Source of the DNA: Micromonospora lupini str. Lupac 08
Lineage (GTDB): Bacteria > Actinomycetota > Actinomycetes > Mycobacteriales > Micromonosporaceae
Length of the DNA: 64,000 bases
Reading direction: 5' to 3'
Assembly: GCF_000297395.2 (NCBI RefSeq)
Contig: NZ_HF570108.1
Span: forward strand, 3,677,397-3,741,396
Made by a program: the position numbers and the translations under genes. The notes under the pieces are model-generated. The model did not search any database. It was given only the letters and a program-made list of their open reading frames with translations, and was not told the origin of the DNA. Shown piece by piece: positions 19,848 through 29,119 of this stretch (position 1 is its first letter; each line of letters starts with the position of its first letter).

Positions 19848-20598
19848 GCGACGGAACCCGGAACAGGAGCGCGCCCACCGCCGCCGGCAGTTGGTCCTCA
19901 CGCTGCGCGCCTTCGCCCTCGCGGGGTTCGACGAGGGCGCCGGCGGGCACGTCACCGCCCGGGACCCGATCGACCCGGACACCTTCTGGATCAACCCGTT
20001 CGGGCGGCACTTCGCCCACGTACGCGACGACGACCTCCTGCGCGTCGACCACACCGGCGACGTGGTCGACGGCTCCGGCCGGATCAACCCCGCCGGGTAC
20101 GCCATCCACTCGGCCATCCACAAGGCCCGACCGGACGTGGTAGCCGCCGCGCACACCCACTCGATCCACGGTCGGGCGTTCTCGGCGCTCGGCCGGCCGC
20201 TCGCGCCGATCACGCAGGACGCGTGCGCCTTCTTCGAGGACCACGAGGTCCACGACGAGTACGGCGGCGTCGTCCTCGACGGCGCGGAGGGCGACCGCAT
20301 CGCGGCGACGCTGGGCACCGGCAAGGCCGTCGTCCTGCGCAACCACGGGCTGCTCACGGTCGGCGGCTCGGTGGCCGAGGCGGCGTGGTGGTTCCTGGCG
20401 ATGGACCGCTGCTGCCAGGTGCAGTTGCTCGCCCAGGCGGCGGGCGACCTGGTGGTGATCCCCGCCGACGCGGCCCGGGCGGCGCGGGCGGACATCGGCA
20501 CGGCGCAGATCGCCCGCCTGAACTTCCGGCCGGTCGCGGAGCACGTCCTGGCCGTCAGCCCCGACCTCACGCACGGCACCACGCCCAGACAGGAGTGA
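19840..20598 (+). CDS. Class II aldolase/adducin-family protein
   Basis: 252 aa from a GTG at 19840 that overlaps the preceding stop region by eight bases and has GGAGG upstream. Metal-binding His residues appear in AHTHSIHG and later in RNHGLLTVG, the Zn ligand pattern of the fuculose-phosphate aldolase superfamily, and the acidic catalytic segment follows. Could perform an aldol or retro-aldol step or a decarboxylation. Such a gene is uncommon in a type II PKS operon, which makes it one of the more telling tailoring clues. Confidence 0.85.
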   Translation: MAERRNPEQERAHRRRQLVLTLRAFALAGFDEGAGGHVTARDPIDPDTFWINPFGRHFAHVRDDDLLRVDHTGDVVDGSGRINPAGYAIHSAIHKARPDVVAAAHTHSIHGRAFSALGRPLAPITQDACAFFEDHEVHDEYGGVVLDGAEGDRIAATLGTGKAVVLRNHGLLTVGGSVAEAAWWFLAMDRCCQVQLLAQAAGDLVVIPADAARAARADIGTAQIARLNFRPVAEHVLAVSPDLTHGTTPRQE

Positions 20599-20601
20599 CG
20601 A

Positions 20602-23382
20602 GTGGCCGAGCTGCTGCAGACCATGGTCCGGGACCGGGCCGGCGACGTCGCGCTTACCGACGAGCGGACCACGCGGACGTGGGCGGAGCTGGACCGGTCG
20701 GTGGACCGGTGGATCGGTGTGCTGCGCGGGGCCGGCCTGGACGTCGGTGACCGGGTCGCGTTCGTGCTCGGCAACCGGCACGAGACCTTCGAGGCGCTGC
20801 TCGCCTGCGTGCACGCCGGACTGGTGGCGGTGCCCGTCAACTGGCACCTCACCGCGCCGGAGATCGCCCACATCCTGACCGACTGCGGCGCGCGGGCGGT
20901 GCTCACCGAGGCGGCGTACGCGCCGACGGTGCGCGACGCGGTGGCGCGTACGCCGGACGGCCCCGACCTGCTGATGAGCGTGGACGGCGGGGACGGGTGC
21001 ACGCCGGTGGACGACCTACCGGTGGGTCCACCCGTCGCGGCGCTCTCCGGTGGAGTGCTGCTCTACACCTCGGGCACCAGCGGACGCCCCAAGGGCGTGG
21101 TCAACCCGCTGCTCAAGGTCGGCGCCCCGATCGACCGGGTGGCCGCCACCACCGAGGCGCTCGGCGGCGGGCTGGGCATCCCGACGCAGGGGCAGGCGCT
21201 GCTTGTCGGTCCCTGGTACCACTCGGCGCAGTTGTTCTTCGCCCAGTTTCCGCTGCTGCGCGGCTGTGGGCTGGTGCTGCGTCGCGGGTTCGACCCGGTC
21301 GAGGTGCTGCGGGTGATCGACGAAGAGAAGATCACGATCAGTCATCTGGTGCCGACCCAGTTCGTCCGCCTGCTCCGGGTCGACGCGGCGACGCGGGCGG
21401 CGTTCTCCGGCGCGAGCCTGGCCCGGATCTGGCACGGCGGTGGGCCCTGCCCGCCGGAGACCAAGCGGGCGATGATCGAGTGGTGGGGGCCGGTGTTCGT
21501 GGAGTACTACGCCGCGACCGAGGCCGGCATCGTCACCCTCGCCGACTCGCACACCTGGCTGGCGCGACCGGGCACGGTGGGCCGGCCGGCGCCGCCGACC
21601 GAGGTGGTGGTGGTCGACGACGAGGGCCGGCCGCTGCCCGCCGGGCGGGAGGGCCGGGTGGCCGTGCGGCGGCCCCCGGGCCGGGGTTTCCACTACCACA
21701 ACGCCCCGGAGCAGACCGAGCAGGCGCACGTCGCCCCGGACACCTTCACCGTCGGCGACCTGGGCCACCTGGACGCCGACGGCTATCTGTTCCTCACCGG
21801 CCGTTCGGCGGAGCTGATCGTCACCGGCGGCGTCAACGTCTATCCCGCCGAGGTGGAGGCGGTGCTGTCGACGCACCCCGCCGTGCAGGACAGCGTCGTC
21901 ATCGGTGTGCCGGACGAGGAGTTCGGCGAGCAGGTCCGGGCGGTGGTGCAGCTCGACCCGGCGTGGCCGGCCCAGGGCGTCGAACAGGCCCTCGACGCGC
22001 ACTGCCGAACCAGCCTGGCCGGTTTCAAGGTGCCGCGCTCGTACGAGGTGGTCGACCGGATCCCGCGCGAGCCCACCGGCAAGCTGCCCCGCGGCGCGTT
22101 GCGGGACCGCTACCGGCCGGCCGCGGTGTCGCCGGGTCTGCTCGCGGACCCGGCGAGTTACCTGACCGGCGTGCCGCACGACGAGTTCGCCCGCCGCCGA
22201 CGGGACGCGCCGGTGGCCTGGGTCGAGGAGGTCGAGCTGACCCGTACCGACCAGGACCGGTCGGTGCGGTCCCGGGGTCGGGGTTTCTGGGCCGTCACCC
22301 GCCACTCCGCGGTGTCCGAGGTGTCGCGTGATCCGGCGACGTTCTCGTCGGCGGCCGGCGGGGCGTTCCTCGCCGATCCCCGGACACCTGAGGATCTGCA
22401 CCGCAACCGGCAGCTTCTGATCAACATGGACGCTCCGGAGCACGCCTGGGTGCGGCGGCTGGTGGCGGGGGCGTTCACGCCCCGCGCGGTGGGCCGGCTG
22501 GGTGAGCTGGTGACCCGGCACGCCGAGGAGGTGGTCGCCCGGGCGGTGGCCGCGCGCGACATCGACGTGGTGGCGGACCTCGCGGCCGAGCTGCCGCTGC
22601 TCGTCCTCACCGACCTGCTCGGCGTGCCACGGGAGGACCGCCGGTTGCTGTTCGACTGGAGCAACAACCTGGTCGGGTTCGACGATCCGCGCTACGGCGG
22701 CGGCAGCGTGCAGCGCTACCGGGACACCTTCGCGGCGGCCTTCTCCTACGTCCGGGAACTGGCGGCCCAGCGACGGGCCGCACCCACCGACGACCTGCTC
22801 AGCCTCCTGGTGCACGCCGAGGCCGACGGCCGGGGCCTGACCGACGCGCAGCTGTGCCAGCTGTGGCTGCTGCTGGTCATCGCCGGCAACGAGACCACCC
22901 GGCACCTGATCTCCAACGGGGTGCAGGCGTTGTTGGAGCACCCCGAGCAGCGGGACCGGCTGATCGCCGAGCCCGACCTGACCGCGAGCGCGGTCGAGGA
23001 GCTGCTGCGCTTTGTCACGCCGATCATGCAGTTCCGCCGCACCGCCACCCGCGACACCGTCCTCGACGGCACCCGCATCGCCGCCGGGGACAAGGTCGTC
23101 ATCTACTACGCCTCGGCCAACCGGGACCCGGCCGCGTTCACCGACCCCGACCGGCTGGACCTCGCCCGCGATCCCAACCCGCACCTGGCGTTCGGTATCG
23201 GCCCGCACTTCTGCCTGGGCGCGCACCTGGCCCGGCTGGAGATGGCGGCCTTCCTCACCGCGATCCGTCCGCATCTGGCCCGGCTCCGACTGACCGGGCC
23301 GGTACGCCGGATGCGGACCAACTTCATGAACGCCGTCACCGCGATGCCCGCGCGCTTCGACGTCGCGCCGGAAGGGGAGTGA
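20602..23382 (+). CDS. Natural fusion: acyl-CoA ligase (ANL) - cytochrome P450
   Basis: 926 aa in one uninterrupted frame with an AGGAG ribosome site and GTG start. Residues about 1-510 are an acyl/aryl-CoA ligase: P-loop YTSGTSGRPKGV from Tyr155, YYAATEAG, GRSAELIVTGGVNVYP hinge and adenylation Lys494 in PTGKLPRG. Residues about 520-920 are a P450: I-helix AGNETT, EXXR in EELLRF, haem loop FGIGPHFCLG with Cys871. Neither half lacks key residues and the linker is short. Likely activates a carboxylic acid and oxidises the same acyl chain. The P450 half looks closest to fatty-acid or sterol side-chain hydroxylases of the CYP124/125 kind. Confidence 0.93.
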   Translation: MAELLQTMVRDRAGDVALTDERTTRTWAELDRSVDRWIGVLRGAGLDVGDRVAFVLGNRHETFEALLACVHAGLVAVPVNWHLTAPEIAHILTDCGARAVLTEAAYAPTVRDAVARTPDGPDLLMSVDGGDGCTPVDDLPVGPPVAALSGGVLLYTSGTSGRPKGVVNPLLKVGAPIDRVAATTEALGGGLGIPTQGQALLVGPWYHSAQLFFAQFPLLRGCGLVLRRGFDPVEVLRVIDEEKITISHLVPTQFVRLLRVDAATRAAFSGASLARIWHGGGPCPPETKRAMIEWWGPVFVEYYAATEAGIVTLADSHTWLARPGTVGRPAPPTEVVVVDDEGRPLPAGREGRVAVRRPPGRGFHYHNAPEQTEQAHVAPDTFTVGDLGHLDADGYLFLTGRSAELIVTGGVNVYPAEVEAVLSTHPAVQDSVVIGVPDEEFGEQVRAVVQLDPAWPAQGVEQALDAHCRTSLAGFKVPRSYEVVDRIPREPTGKLPRGALRDRYRPAAVSPGLLADPASYLTGVPHDEFARRRRDAPVAWVEEVELTRTDQDRSVRSRGRGFWAVTRHSAVSEVSRDPATFSSAAGGAFLADPRTPEDLHRNRQLLINMDAPEHAWVRRLVAGAFTPRAVGRLGELVTRHAEEVVARAVAARDIDVVADLAAELPLLVLTDLLGVPREDRRLLFDWSNNLVGFDDPRYGGGSVQRYRDTFAAAFSYVRELAAQRRAAPTDDLLSLLVHAEADGRGLTDAQLCQLWLLLVIAGNETTRHLISNGVQALLEHPEQRDRLIAEPDLTASAVEELLRFVTPIMQFRRTATRDTVLDGTRIAAGDKVVIYYASANRDPAAFTDPDRLDLARDPNPHLAFGIGPHFCLGAHLARLEMAAFLTAIRPHLARLRLTGPVRRMRTNFMNAVTAMPARFDVAPEGE

Positions 23383-23386
23383 CCCC

Positions 23387-24574
23387 ATGCCACTGGACCT
23401 GCACTGGTTCCTGCCGACGCACGGAGACGGCCGTGACCTGGCCGAGCCTGCCCGCGGTCGCGGCGCCCGGCCGGCCCGGATCACCCGTCGCCCGCCGGAC
23501 ATCGGCTATCTGGCGCAGGTGGCGCGCGCCGCCGACCGGTTGGGTTTCGCAAGCGTGCTCACGCCCGCCGGGCTGTTCTGCGAAGACCCGTGGGTGGTGG
23601 CGTCGGCGCTGGCGGCGCAGACCGAACGACTGAAATTCATGATCGCGTTACGGCCGGGGCTCGCCTCGCCCACGCTTGTCGCCCAGATGGCCGCGTCCCT
23701 GCAACGTGTCTCGGGCGGCCGGGTGCTGCTCAACATCGTGGCCGGCAGCGATCCGGACGAGCAGCGCCGCTACGGCGACTGGCTGGACCACGACGCCCGC
23801 TACGCCCGCGCGGAGGAGTTCCTCACCGTGCTGGGTGGACTGTGGGCCGGCGAGCCGGTCGACCACAGCGGCGAGCACTACCGGGTGAAGGCCGCTCTGC
23901 TGGCCCGGCCGCCGGCCACCGCGCCGGCCGTGTTCCTGGGCGGATCCTCGCCGGCGGCACAGCGGGCGGCCGCCCGCCACGCGGACGTGTATCTGGCCTG
24001 GGGTGAGACGCCGGCCCAGCTCGGCGAGCTGCTGGGTCGGGCACGCGACCAGGCGGCGGAGGTCGGCCGCACACTCCGTACCGGGAGTCGACTGCACGTG
24101 ATCACCAGGGACACCGCGCGGGAGGCGTGGGCGGAGGCGGACCGGCTCCTCGCCGGCGTCGACCAGGCGCGGATCGCCGCCGCCCGGCAGCGCTTCGCCC
24201 GTACCGACTCGGAGGGCCAGCGGCGGGCCGCCGCGCTGCACGCGGACGGCAACGCCCGGATGGAGGTGTACCCGAACGTCTGGGCGGGCTACTCGCTGAT
24301 CCGACCCGGCGCCGGCGCGGCGCTGGTGGGCAGCCACGAGGAGGTCGCCGAGCGGATCGCCGAGTACCACGCCGCCGGGGTGGACCACCTGATCCTGTCC
24401 GGGCAGCCGCACCTGGAGGAGGCGTACTGGTTCGGCGAGGGGGTGCTGCCGCTGCTGCGCCACGACGGGCTCCTCGACCCCGCGACCGACGCGCAGGCCA
24501 CGACCGACGCGGGCGCCGGGACCGGCGCCGCCGCCGGCTCCCGGCGGGCCCCGGAGCTGGCGGTGGGCCGATGA
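23387..24574 (+). CDS. SsuD-like FMNH2-dependent monooxygenase (bacterial luciferase-like)
   Basis: 395 aa, four bases after the fusion gene stop. Opening LHWFLPTHGDGRD and GGRVLLNIVAGSDPDEQRRYGDWLDHDARYARAEEF are the alkanesulfonate-monooxygenase type of the luciferase-like family. Needs free reduced flavin, probably from the next gene, with which it shares ATGA. Could carry out Baeyer-Villiger, desulfonative or N-oxygenation chemistry. Contains a rare TTA leucine codon (Leu88, 23648-23650), so expression may depend on a bldA-type tRNA. Confidence 0.9.
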   Translation: MPLDLHWFLPTHGDGRDLAEPARGRGARPARITRRPPDIGYLAQVARAADRLGFASVLTPAGLFCEDPWVVASALAAQTERLKFMIALRPGLASPTLVAQMAASLQRVSGGRVLLNIVAGSDPDEQRRYGDWLDHDARYARAEEFLTVLGGLWAGEPVDHSGEHYRVKAALLARPPATAPAVFLGGSSPAAQRAAARHADVYLAWGETPAQLGELLGRARDQAAEVGRTLRTGSRLHVITRDTAREAWAEADRLLAGVDQARIAAARQRFARTDSEGQRRAAALHADGNARMEVYPNVWAGYSLIRPGAGAALVGSHEEVAERIAEYHAAGVDHLILSGQPHLEEAYWFGEGVLPLLRHDGLLDPATDAQATTDAGAGTGAAAGSRRAPELAVGR

Positions 24575-25155
24575 GCCGGCCCGTCGCGGCGCTGCCGATG
24601 ACCGCGCTGATCGGCAACCCCAAACCCCATTCCCGTACGCGCACCGTCGCGCTGGCCACCGCGGCGGCCCTGCACTCCCGACTGACCCACTGCCCGACCC
24701 CGGTCGGCGCGCCGACGGTGATCGACCTGGCCGAGCTGACGGCCGAACTGGTCGGTCAGGGCAGCCGGCCGGAGACCCTCGACGAGGTGCTGGAGGCGGT
24801 ACGCCGACCAGGGCTGCTGCTGGTGGCCAGCCCCACGTTCAAGGCGGCGTACAGCGGCCTGTTGAAGCTCTTCGTCGACGTGCTGCCCCGGGGCGCGCTC
24901 ACCGGGGTGGTGGCGGTGCCGCTGATGACCGCCGCCCGGTCCGGTCACCGGCACGTCGTGGACACCTACCTGGGCGCTCTGCTGGCCGAGGTGGGCGCGT
25001 GCGTGCCCACGGTCGGCCTGTGCCTGCTCGAGCGCGAGTTCGACACGGCGGAGGTCGGCATCGAGCGTTGGTTGGACCGGGCGGCGCCGGCGGTGGTGGA
25101 CGCCCTCGCCGTGGTGCCCGGCGTGCCGGCCGAGCCCGGGGTCAGCCGGCGTTGA
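24571..25155 (+). CDS. NAD(P)H-dependent FMN reductase (SsuE/MsuE-like), monooxygenase partner
   Basis: 194 aa flavodoxin-fold protein with IGNPKPHSRTR phosphate loop and SPTFKAAYSGLLKLFVDVLP, typical of SsuE-type reductases that feed FMNH2 to the monooxygenase encoded just upstream. Start from the ATGA overlap. Last gene of the operon; its 3' end overlaps the converging HTH gene by 14 bases with no terminator between, so antisense interference at the tail is possible. Confidence 0.92.
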   Translation: MSRPVAALPMTALIGNPKPHSRTRTVALATAAALHSRLTHCPTPVGAPTVIDLAELTAELVGQGSRPETLDEVLEAVRRPGLLLVASPTFKAAYSGLLKLFVDVLPRGALTGVVAVPLMTAARSGHRHVVDTYLGALLAEVGACVPTVGLCLLEREFDTAEVGIERWLDRAAPAVVDALAVVPGVPAEPGVSRR

Positions 25156-25684
25156 CCTCGGTGTCGTGCTTGCGGCGCATCCGGCTGATCCAGCCCTGTG
25201 CCGTGTGCACCGGAACGTCGAAGTGCTCGGCGACGCGGCTGATCGTGCCGACCTGCTCGTAGACCGCCTCCAGGTCCGCCGGGTCGGGCGCCCGGCGGTA
25301 CGCGCGACCGGCCTTGAGTCGGCTGAGCCGGTCCGGCTCGCCGGCCCGGCGTGCCGGTCGGGGCGGCTGCGGCCGGGGTGCGGTGGCCGTGGTGGTGGCG
25401 GTGGTCGCGGGGACCGGTCCGACCGTCACGGCCGGCCGAGGCGCGACCTCGGCGCGACCTCTGTCCCGGTCCTGCGGGGGGATGAAGGCGCGCAGCAGGG
25501 CGTCGAAGTCGACGTACGGCAGCTCGCCGGTCAGACCGGCGCTCTGCGGCGCGCGGACGGTCAGCTCCCGCACGACCGGGTGGCCGTTGCCGGTCTCCAG
25601 ACGCACGACGGTCTGGGCCACCGGGCCGGTGATCTCCTCACCGTCGTCCTCCACGGGCACGATGGTGATGATGTATTGACTCAC
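25142..25684 (-). CDS. Small HTH-domain protein, putative DNA-binding regulator
   Basis: 180 aa. GTG start at 25684 chosen because CAGGAAAGG lies eight bases upstream; a longer form would begin among G/P-rich codons. The N-terminus is a beta-rich ~80-residue domain (SQYIITIVPVEDDG), followed by a Pro/Ala/Thr linker, then a helix-turn-helix at about residues 142-175 (VGTISRVAEHFDVPVHTAQGW). Similar two-part proteins are common and uncharacterised in actinomycetes. Converges on the biosynthetic operon and could be a local regulator. Confidence 0.75.
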   Translation of the reverse strand: MSQYIITIVPVEDDGEEITGPVAQTVVRLETGNGHPVVRELTVRAPQSAGLTGELPYVDFDALLRAFIPPQDRDRGRAEVAPRPAVTVGPVPATTATTTATAPRPQPPRPARRAGEPDRLSRLKAGRAYRRAPDPADLEAVYEQVGTISRVAEHFDVPVHTAQGWISRMRRKHDTEVNAG

Positions 25685-25861
25685 GACGATGCCTTTCCTG
25701 CGCATCTCCGGGCGAGCCAGTGCGGCTTCCGGCCCCCCGGTCAACCCTGTCGGGTTTGACCTGTGGTGGGAGACAAGATATCAGATTCCCGCAGGCAGAA
25801 GGCGAGATATCCGACACTCGCCACGGGACGCCTATCCTTCATCTCCGTTTTATTGTGGGCA
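25685..25861. promoter_or_regulatory. Intergenic region with paired AGATATC sites
   Basis: A/T-rich for this genome. AGATATC occurs at 25776-25782 and 25805-25811, 29 bases apart, each followed by NGA. This is the upstream region of the HTH gene and the downstream side of the LAL regulator. The half-site start AGATA is shared with the repeats at 7283 and 7307; whether one regulator binds both is an inference. Confidence 0.45.
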
Positions 25862-28660
25862 TCAACCCTCAAATCGGGCTCTGCGGGTCGCAGACCCGCG
25901 ATCCTCTGTCGAGGATCGGGGGTCGACGGCCCGGGACACCAGCAACGCGGCCAGCCCGGCCCGCGACGACACCCCCGTCTTGCGGAAGATGCGGGTCAGG
26001 TGAGCCTCCACCGTCTTGACTGTCACGTACACCTGGTCCGCCGCCTCGGCGTTGCTCGCACCGGCCGCCACCAGCCGGGCGATGTCCCACTCCCGCCGCG
26101 TCAGGGTCAGCTCCCCGCCCGCGGCCGCGGCCGGCAGACGGCCCGCGGCCCCGGCCGCGCGGCTCTGCTCGCCGGCCACCGAGCGTCGCAGCGGCGGGGA
26201 GTCCACCAGCTCCGCGATGCGGCGGGTCTCGGCGAGTTCGACCTCGGCCGCCGACCACTCCCGGGCCTCGCACAGAGCACGCGCCCGCACCAACCGCGCC
26301 GACGCCTCCTCCAGCCTCCACCCCAGACTCGCGAAGGAGTCCGCCGCCGCGGCGGCCAGCTCCGCGGCGCAGCGCGGATCCACCTCCAGGGTCAGCCGTG
26401 CCCGGGCGGTCCGGGTCAACGCGCTCTGCCCCCGCAGCCCCAGCCGCTCGGCGTACCCCTCCGCCACGGCCAACCAGCGCGCGGCCTCGTCGCACCGACC
26501 GGCCTTGTGGGCCATCTCGGCCAGGGCCGACGCCCAGCAGGCCCGGTTGGTCACCTCGACCTGGTCGAGACCGTCACCGCCGCAGGCGCGCAGCAACGTC
26601 GACGTGGAGCCGGCCCGGTCTCCGGCGAGGAACCGCAGGCGCACCGACACGCGCTGACTCGCCCCGTCGTACCAGTTCTCGCGGCGGGTGCTGGCGTCCA
26701 GCACGGCGGTGTCGGCCAGGTGGCGGGCCGCCGCCGGGCCGCTGCGCCACGCCACCGCGATGGCCCGGTACGCCCGCGCCAGCGCCACCATCGGGTCGAT
26801 GCCCATGGCGACGGCCACCTCCTCGGCGTCCTCACCCTCGACCCGGGCCCGGTCCAGGCTGCCCAGTCGGGCGGTCACCGCGCAACGGCCGAGCAGCAGC
26901 CAGGGGGTCAGCGCCACGAGACCCGCGCGGCAGCAGATGTCCAGCGCACGATCGAAGTGGTGCAGGGCCGAGCGCTCCCGCTCGTGGAAGTACTCGGCCC
27001 AGCCCAGCAGGGCCAGCAGGTCCGGGTGGCGAGCGAGGTCGGTGTCGGCGAACGCGTCCACCTCGGACGACGCCCGGTCCAACGTCTCCTGCACCCGGAT
27101 CCCACAGTCGGTGTACGCGGCCACGAACGACTGCACCACCGCCGCCGTGGTCGCACAGACCGCCGAGCCGGTCCGCTCGGCCAGCACGCTCAGACTCCGG
27201 GCGTGCTCCGCCGTGTCGGGCGCTCCACAGAGGGCGCCGGCGATGGCCGCCTCGACGGTCAGCAGGAACTGACCGTGCGGCTCCACCCGCCCGTCGCGGT
27301 GCGGCAGCAGCAGCGCGTACGCGTCGAACGGCCGGCCCAGCAACCGCTCCACCCGCGCCCGTGCGGCCACCGCCCGCAGTCGCTGGTCGCAGGTGGCGAG
27401 GGGACGGCGGGTGAGCTCCTGCAGCAGGGTGCGGGCCTGGCGCAGTTGACCCGCGCCGACAAGCGCGTCCGCCATCGCGAACTCCAGCCGCGTACGGCGT
27501 GGTTCGGTGACCTCGGCGGCGGGCAGCAGCCGCTGGACGTTCGTCAACCACCGGATCGCGTCGAGCCGGGGCACGAGACCGCTCTCCGCCGCCTCGATCA
27601 GCGCGTCGGCGGTCGCCGGTTCGGCGCACTGCCCGCTGGCCGACAGGTGTTCGGCGTACCGGCTGACCGGATGCCCCAGCTCGCGCAGTACGCGGGCCGC
27701 CGTCGCGTGCAGGCGTCGCCGCCGGCCGGGGGACAGCGACCGGTACACCACCGTGCGGTCCACCTCGTGGCGGAACCGCAGGGTCGACGCCTCGGTGGGG
27801 TCGGTCCGCAGCAGGTCGGCGGCCACCAGCGCGTCGAGCAGGTCGCTGGTGACCTCCGGGCCGCGATCGGCGAGCGCCGCGGCCAGCGCCGGCTCGAACC
27901 CGTCCGGGCGCACCGAGACGGCCTCCAGCATCTGCCGCTGCTCGTCGGTGAGCGCGTCGAGGTCGAGCTGGACCGCGCCGGTGACGTCGACGGGCAGTTC
28001 GGCGGGCAGGCCGCGCAGGGCGGCGACCGGGCCGTCCAGGGCGCCCGGGCGGTAGGCCAGGACGTAGCGGGGCACGCCGCCGGAGAGCACGTGGACCCGC
28101 TGCGCGGCGCGTCCCTCCGCCAGCCCGAGCAGCGTGGCGACGCTGGCCGGATCCAACGGTGTCAGGGTGACCGCCCGGCGGCTCAGGTGGATGCCGGCGG
28201 CGAGCGCGGTGGTCACGCGCGAGGGCATCTGCCGCGGCCGGTACGCGCTGACCCACAGCAGGCCCGGGGGTGGCGCCTGCGCGAGCCGACGCAGCAGGGC
28301 TGCCGTGTCGGGTGAGGCGGCGTGCAGGTCGTCCAGGAGCAGCAGCAGCGGCCCACCGGCGCGGACCGCCGAGGAGGGCTCGTCGGTAAGCGCGGCGATG
28401 GCCTGCCCGACCTGCTGGCCGTCGCGGCCGGCCGCGACGAGCACCGGCACCCCGGCTCGTCGGGCTCGCGCGGCGACCTCACGCAGCAGCCGCGTCTTGC
28501 CGGTGCCGGGATCACCCACGAACTCGATCATCGCGGGTTGGCCGTCGCGGACCCCGGCCAGTGCGCGGTCGAAAAGGTCGAGCGCACAGTTGCGCCCGAC
28601 CAGGGGGTCGAGAGGGTCGCCCGACGGTGGCGGGGCGAACTCCTCCTCGCTGATGTTCAT
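25862..28660 (-). CDS. LAL-family LuxR transcriptional regulator
   Basis: 932 aa from ATG 28660. N-terminal STAND-type ATPase: Walker A GDPGTGKT (about 49-56) and Walker B LLLLLDDLH. A long helical TPR-like middle follows, then a C-terminal LuxR helix-turn-helix (LTRREWDIARLVAAGASNAEAADQVYVTVKTVEAHL). Large LAL proteins are pathway activators of many actinomycete polyketide clusters, so this is the best candidate cluster activator. No strong ribosome site is seen before 28660; upstream in-frame starts exist but fall in poorer sequence. Confidence 0.92.
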   Translation of the reverse strand: MNISEEEFAPPPSGDPLDPLVGRNCALDLFDRALAGVRDGQPAMIEFVGDPGTGKTRLLREVAARARRAGVPVLVAAGRDGQQVGQAIAALTDEPSSAVRAGGPLLLLLDDLHAASPDTAALLRRLAQAPPPGLLWVSAYRPRQMPSRVTTALAAGIHLSRRAVTLTPLDPASVATLLGLAEGRAAQRVHVLSGGVPRYVLAYRPGALDGPVAALRGLPAELPVDVTGAVQLDLDALTDEQRQMLEAVSVRPDGFEPALAAALADRGPEVTSDLLDALVAADLLRTDPTEASTLRFRHEVDRTVVYRSLSPGRRRRLHATAARVLRELGHPVSRYAEHLSASGQCAEPATADALIEAAESGLVPRLDAIRWLTNVQRLLPAAEVTEPRRTRLEFAMADALVGAGQLRQARTLLQELTRRPLATCDQRLRAVAARARVERLLGRPFDAYALLLPHRDGRVEPHGQFLLTVEAAIAGALCGAPDTAEHARSLSVLAERTGSAVCATTAAVVQSFVAAYTDCGIRVQETLDRASSEVDAFADTDLARHPDLLALLGWAEYFHERERSALHHFDRALDICCRAGLVALTPWLLLGRCAVTARLGSLDRARVEGEDAEEVAVAMGIDPMVALARAYRAIAVAWRSGPAAARHLADTAVLDASTRRENWYDGASQRVSVRLRFLAGDRAGSTSTLLRACGGDGLDQVEVTNRACWASALAEMAHKAGRCDEAARWLAVAEGYAERLGLRGQSALTRTARARLTLEVDPRCAAELAAAAADSFASLGWRLEEASARLVRARALCEAREWSAAEVELAETRRIAELVDSPPLRRSVAGEQSRAAGAAGRLPAAAAGGELTLTRREWDIARLVAAGASNAEAADQVYVTVKTVEAHLTRIFRKTGVSSRAGLAALLVSRAVDPRSSTEDRGSATRRARFEG

Positions 28661-29119
28661 CGGCACCCCACGACGGACATCCGCGCGGCGCGGCCCAGCG
28701 GCGTACGCCATCGGGTCGGGCGCCTGTCGTGCGGTGCGGCGACGGCCTGACGGCCTGGTCGGACGCGGTGGTGCGGCGCGCGTTGGCCCAGTTTCAACTG
28801 CCACCCCCCAGGATCTGTCCCGTTCGGGCCTCTCGGCGTGCCCGATCCCAGCGGTGCCAATTGCCGGCGCTCGGGCGAGCGGCAGATGCAACTCTAGGTC
28901 CGCGTGCCAAGAACTGCGATGGCGGGACCGGTTGGTCCTATCGCCGAAGAGAGCAAATGTTGATGCCCATAAACCGAAATAGCGGACTTGGCTCTTGACA
29001 CAGCGCACACCAGCAGTTGCGGTGAGTTCACGACAATGTGGGGTTTCCCCTACTGTCGCATCGTTCCTCGTCGCTTAATGTCGACCCCGGCGGTGCGACG
29101 CCTTCTGGGGGGACTTCGG
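28661..29119. promoter_or_regulatory. 459-base divergent gap, no gene seen
   Basis: Separates the LAL gene from the SpaB_C-like gene. It contains the small dyad GGACC-GGTT-GGTCC (28925-28938) and a CGCTCG-GG-CGAGCG stem (28868-28881). A TTGACA hexamer (28995-29000) lies within an A/T-richer stretch from about 28955 that probably holds the plus-strand promoter, but I could not place a convincing -10. Open frames here lack ribosome sites and actinobacterial codon bias. Confidence 0.5.
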
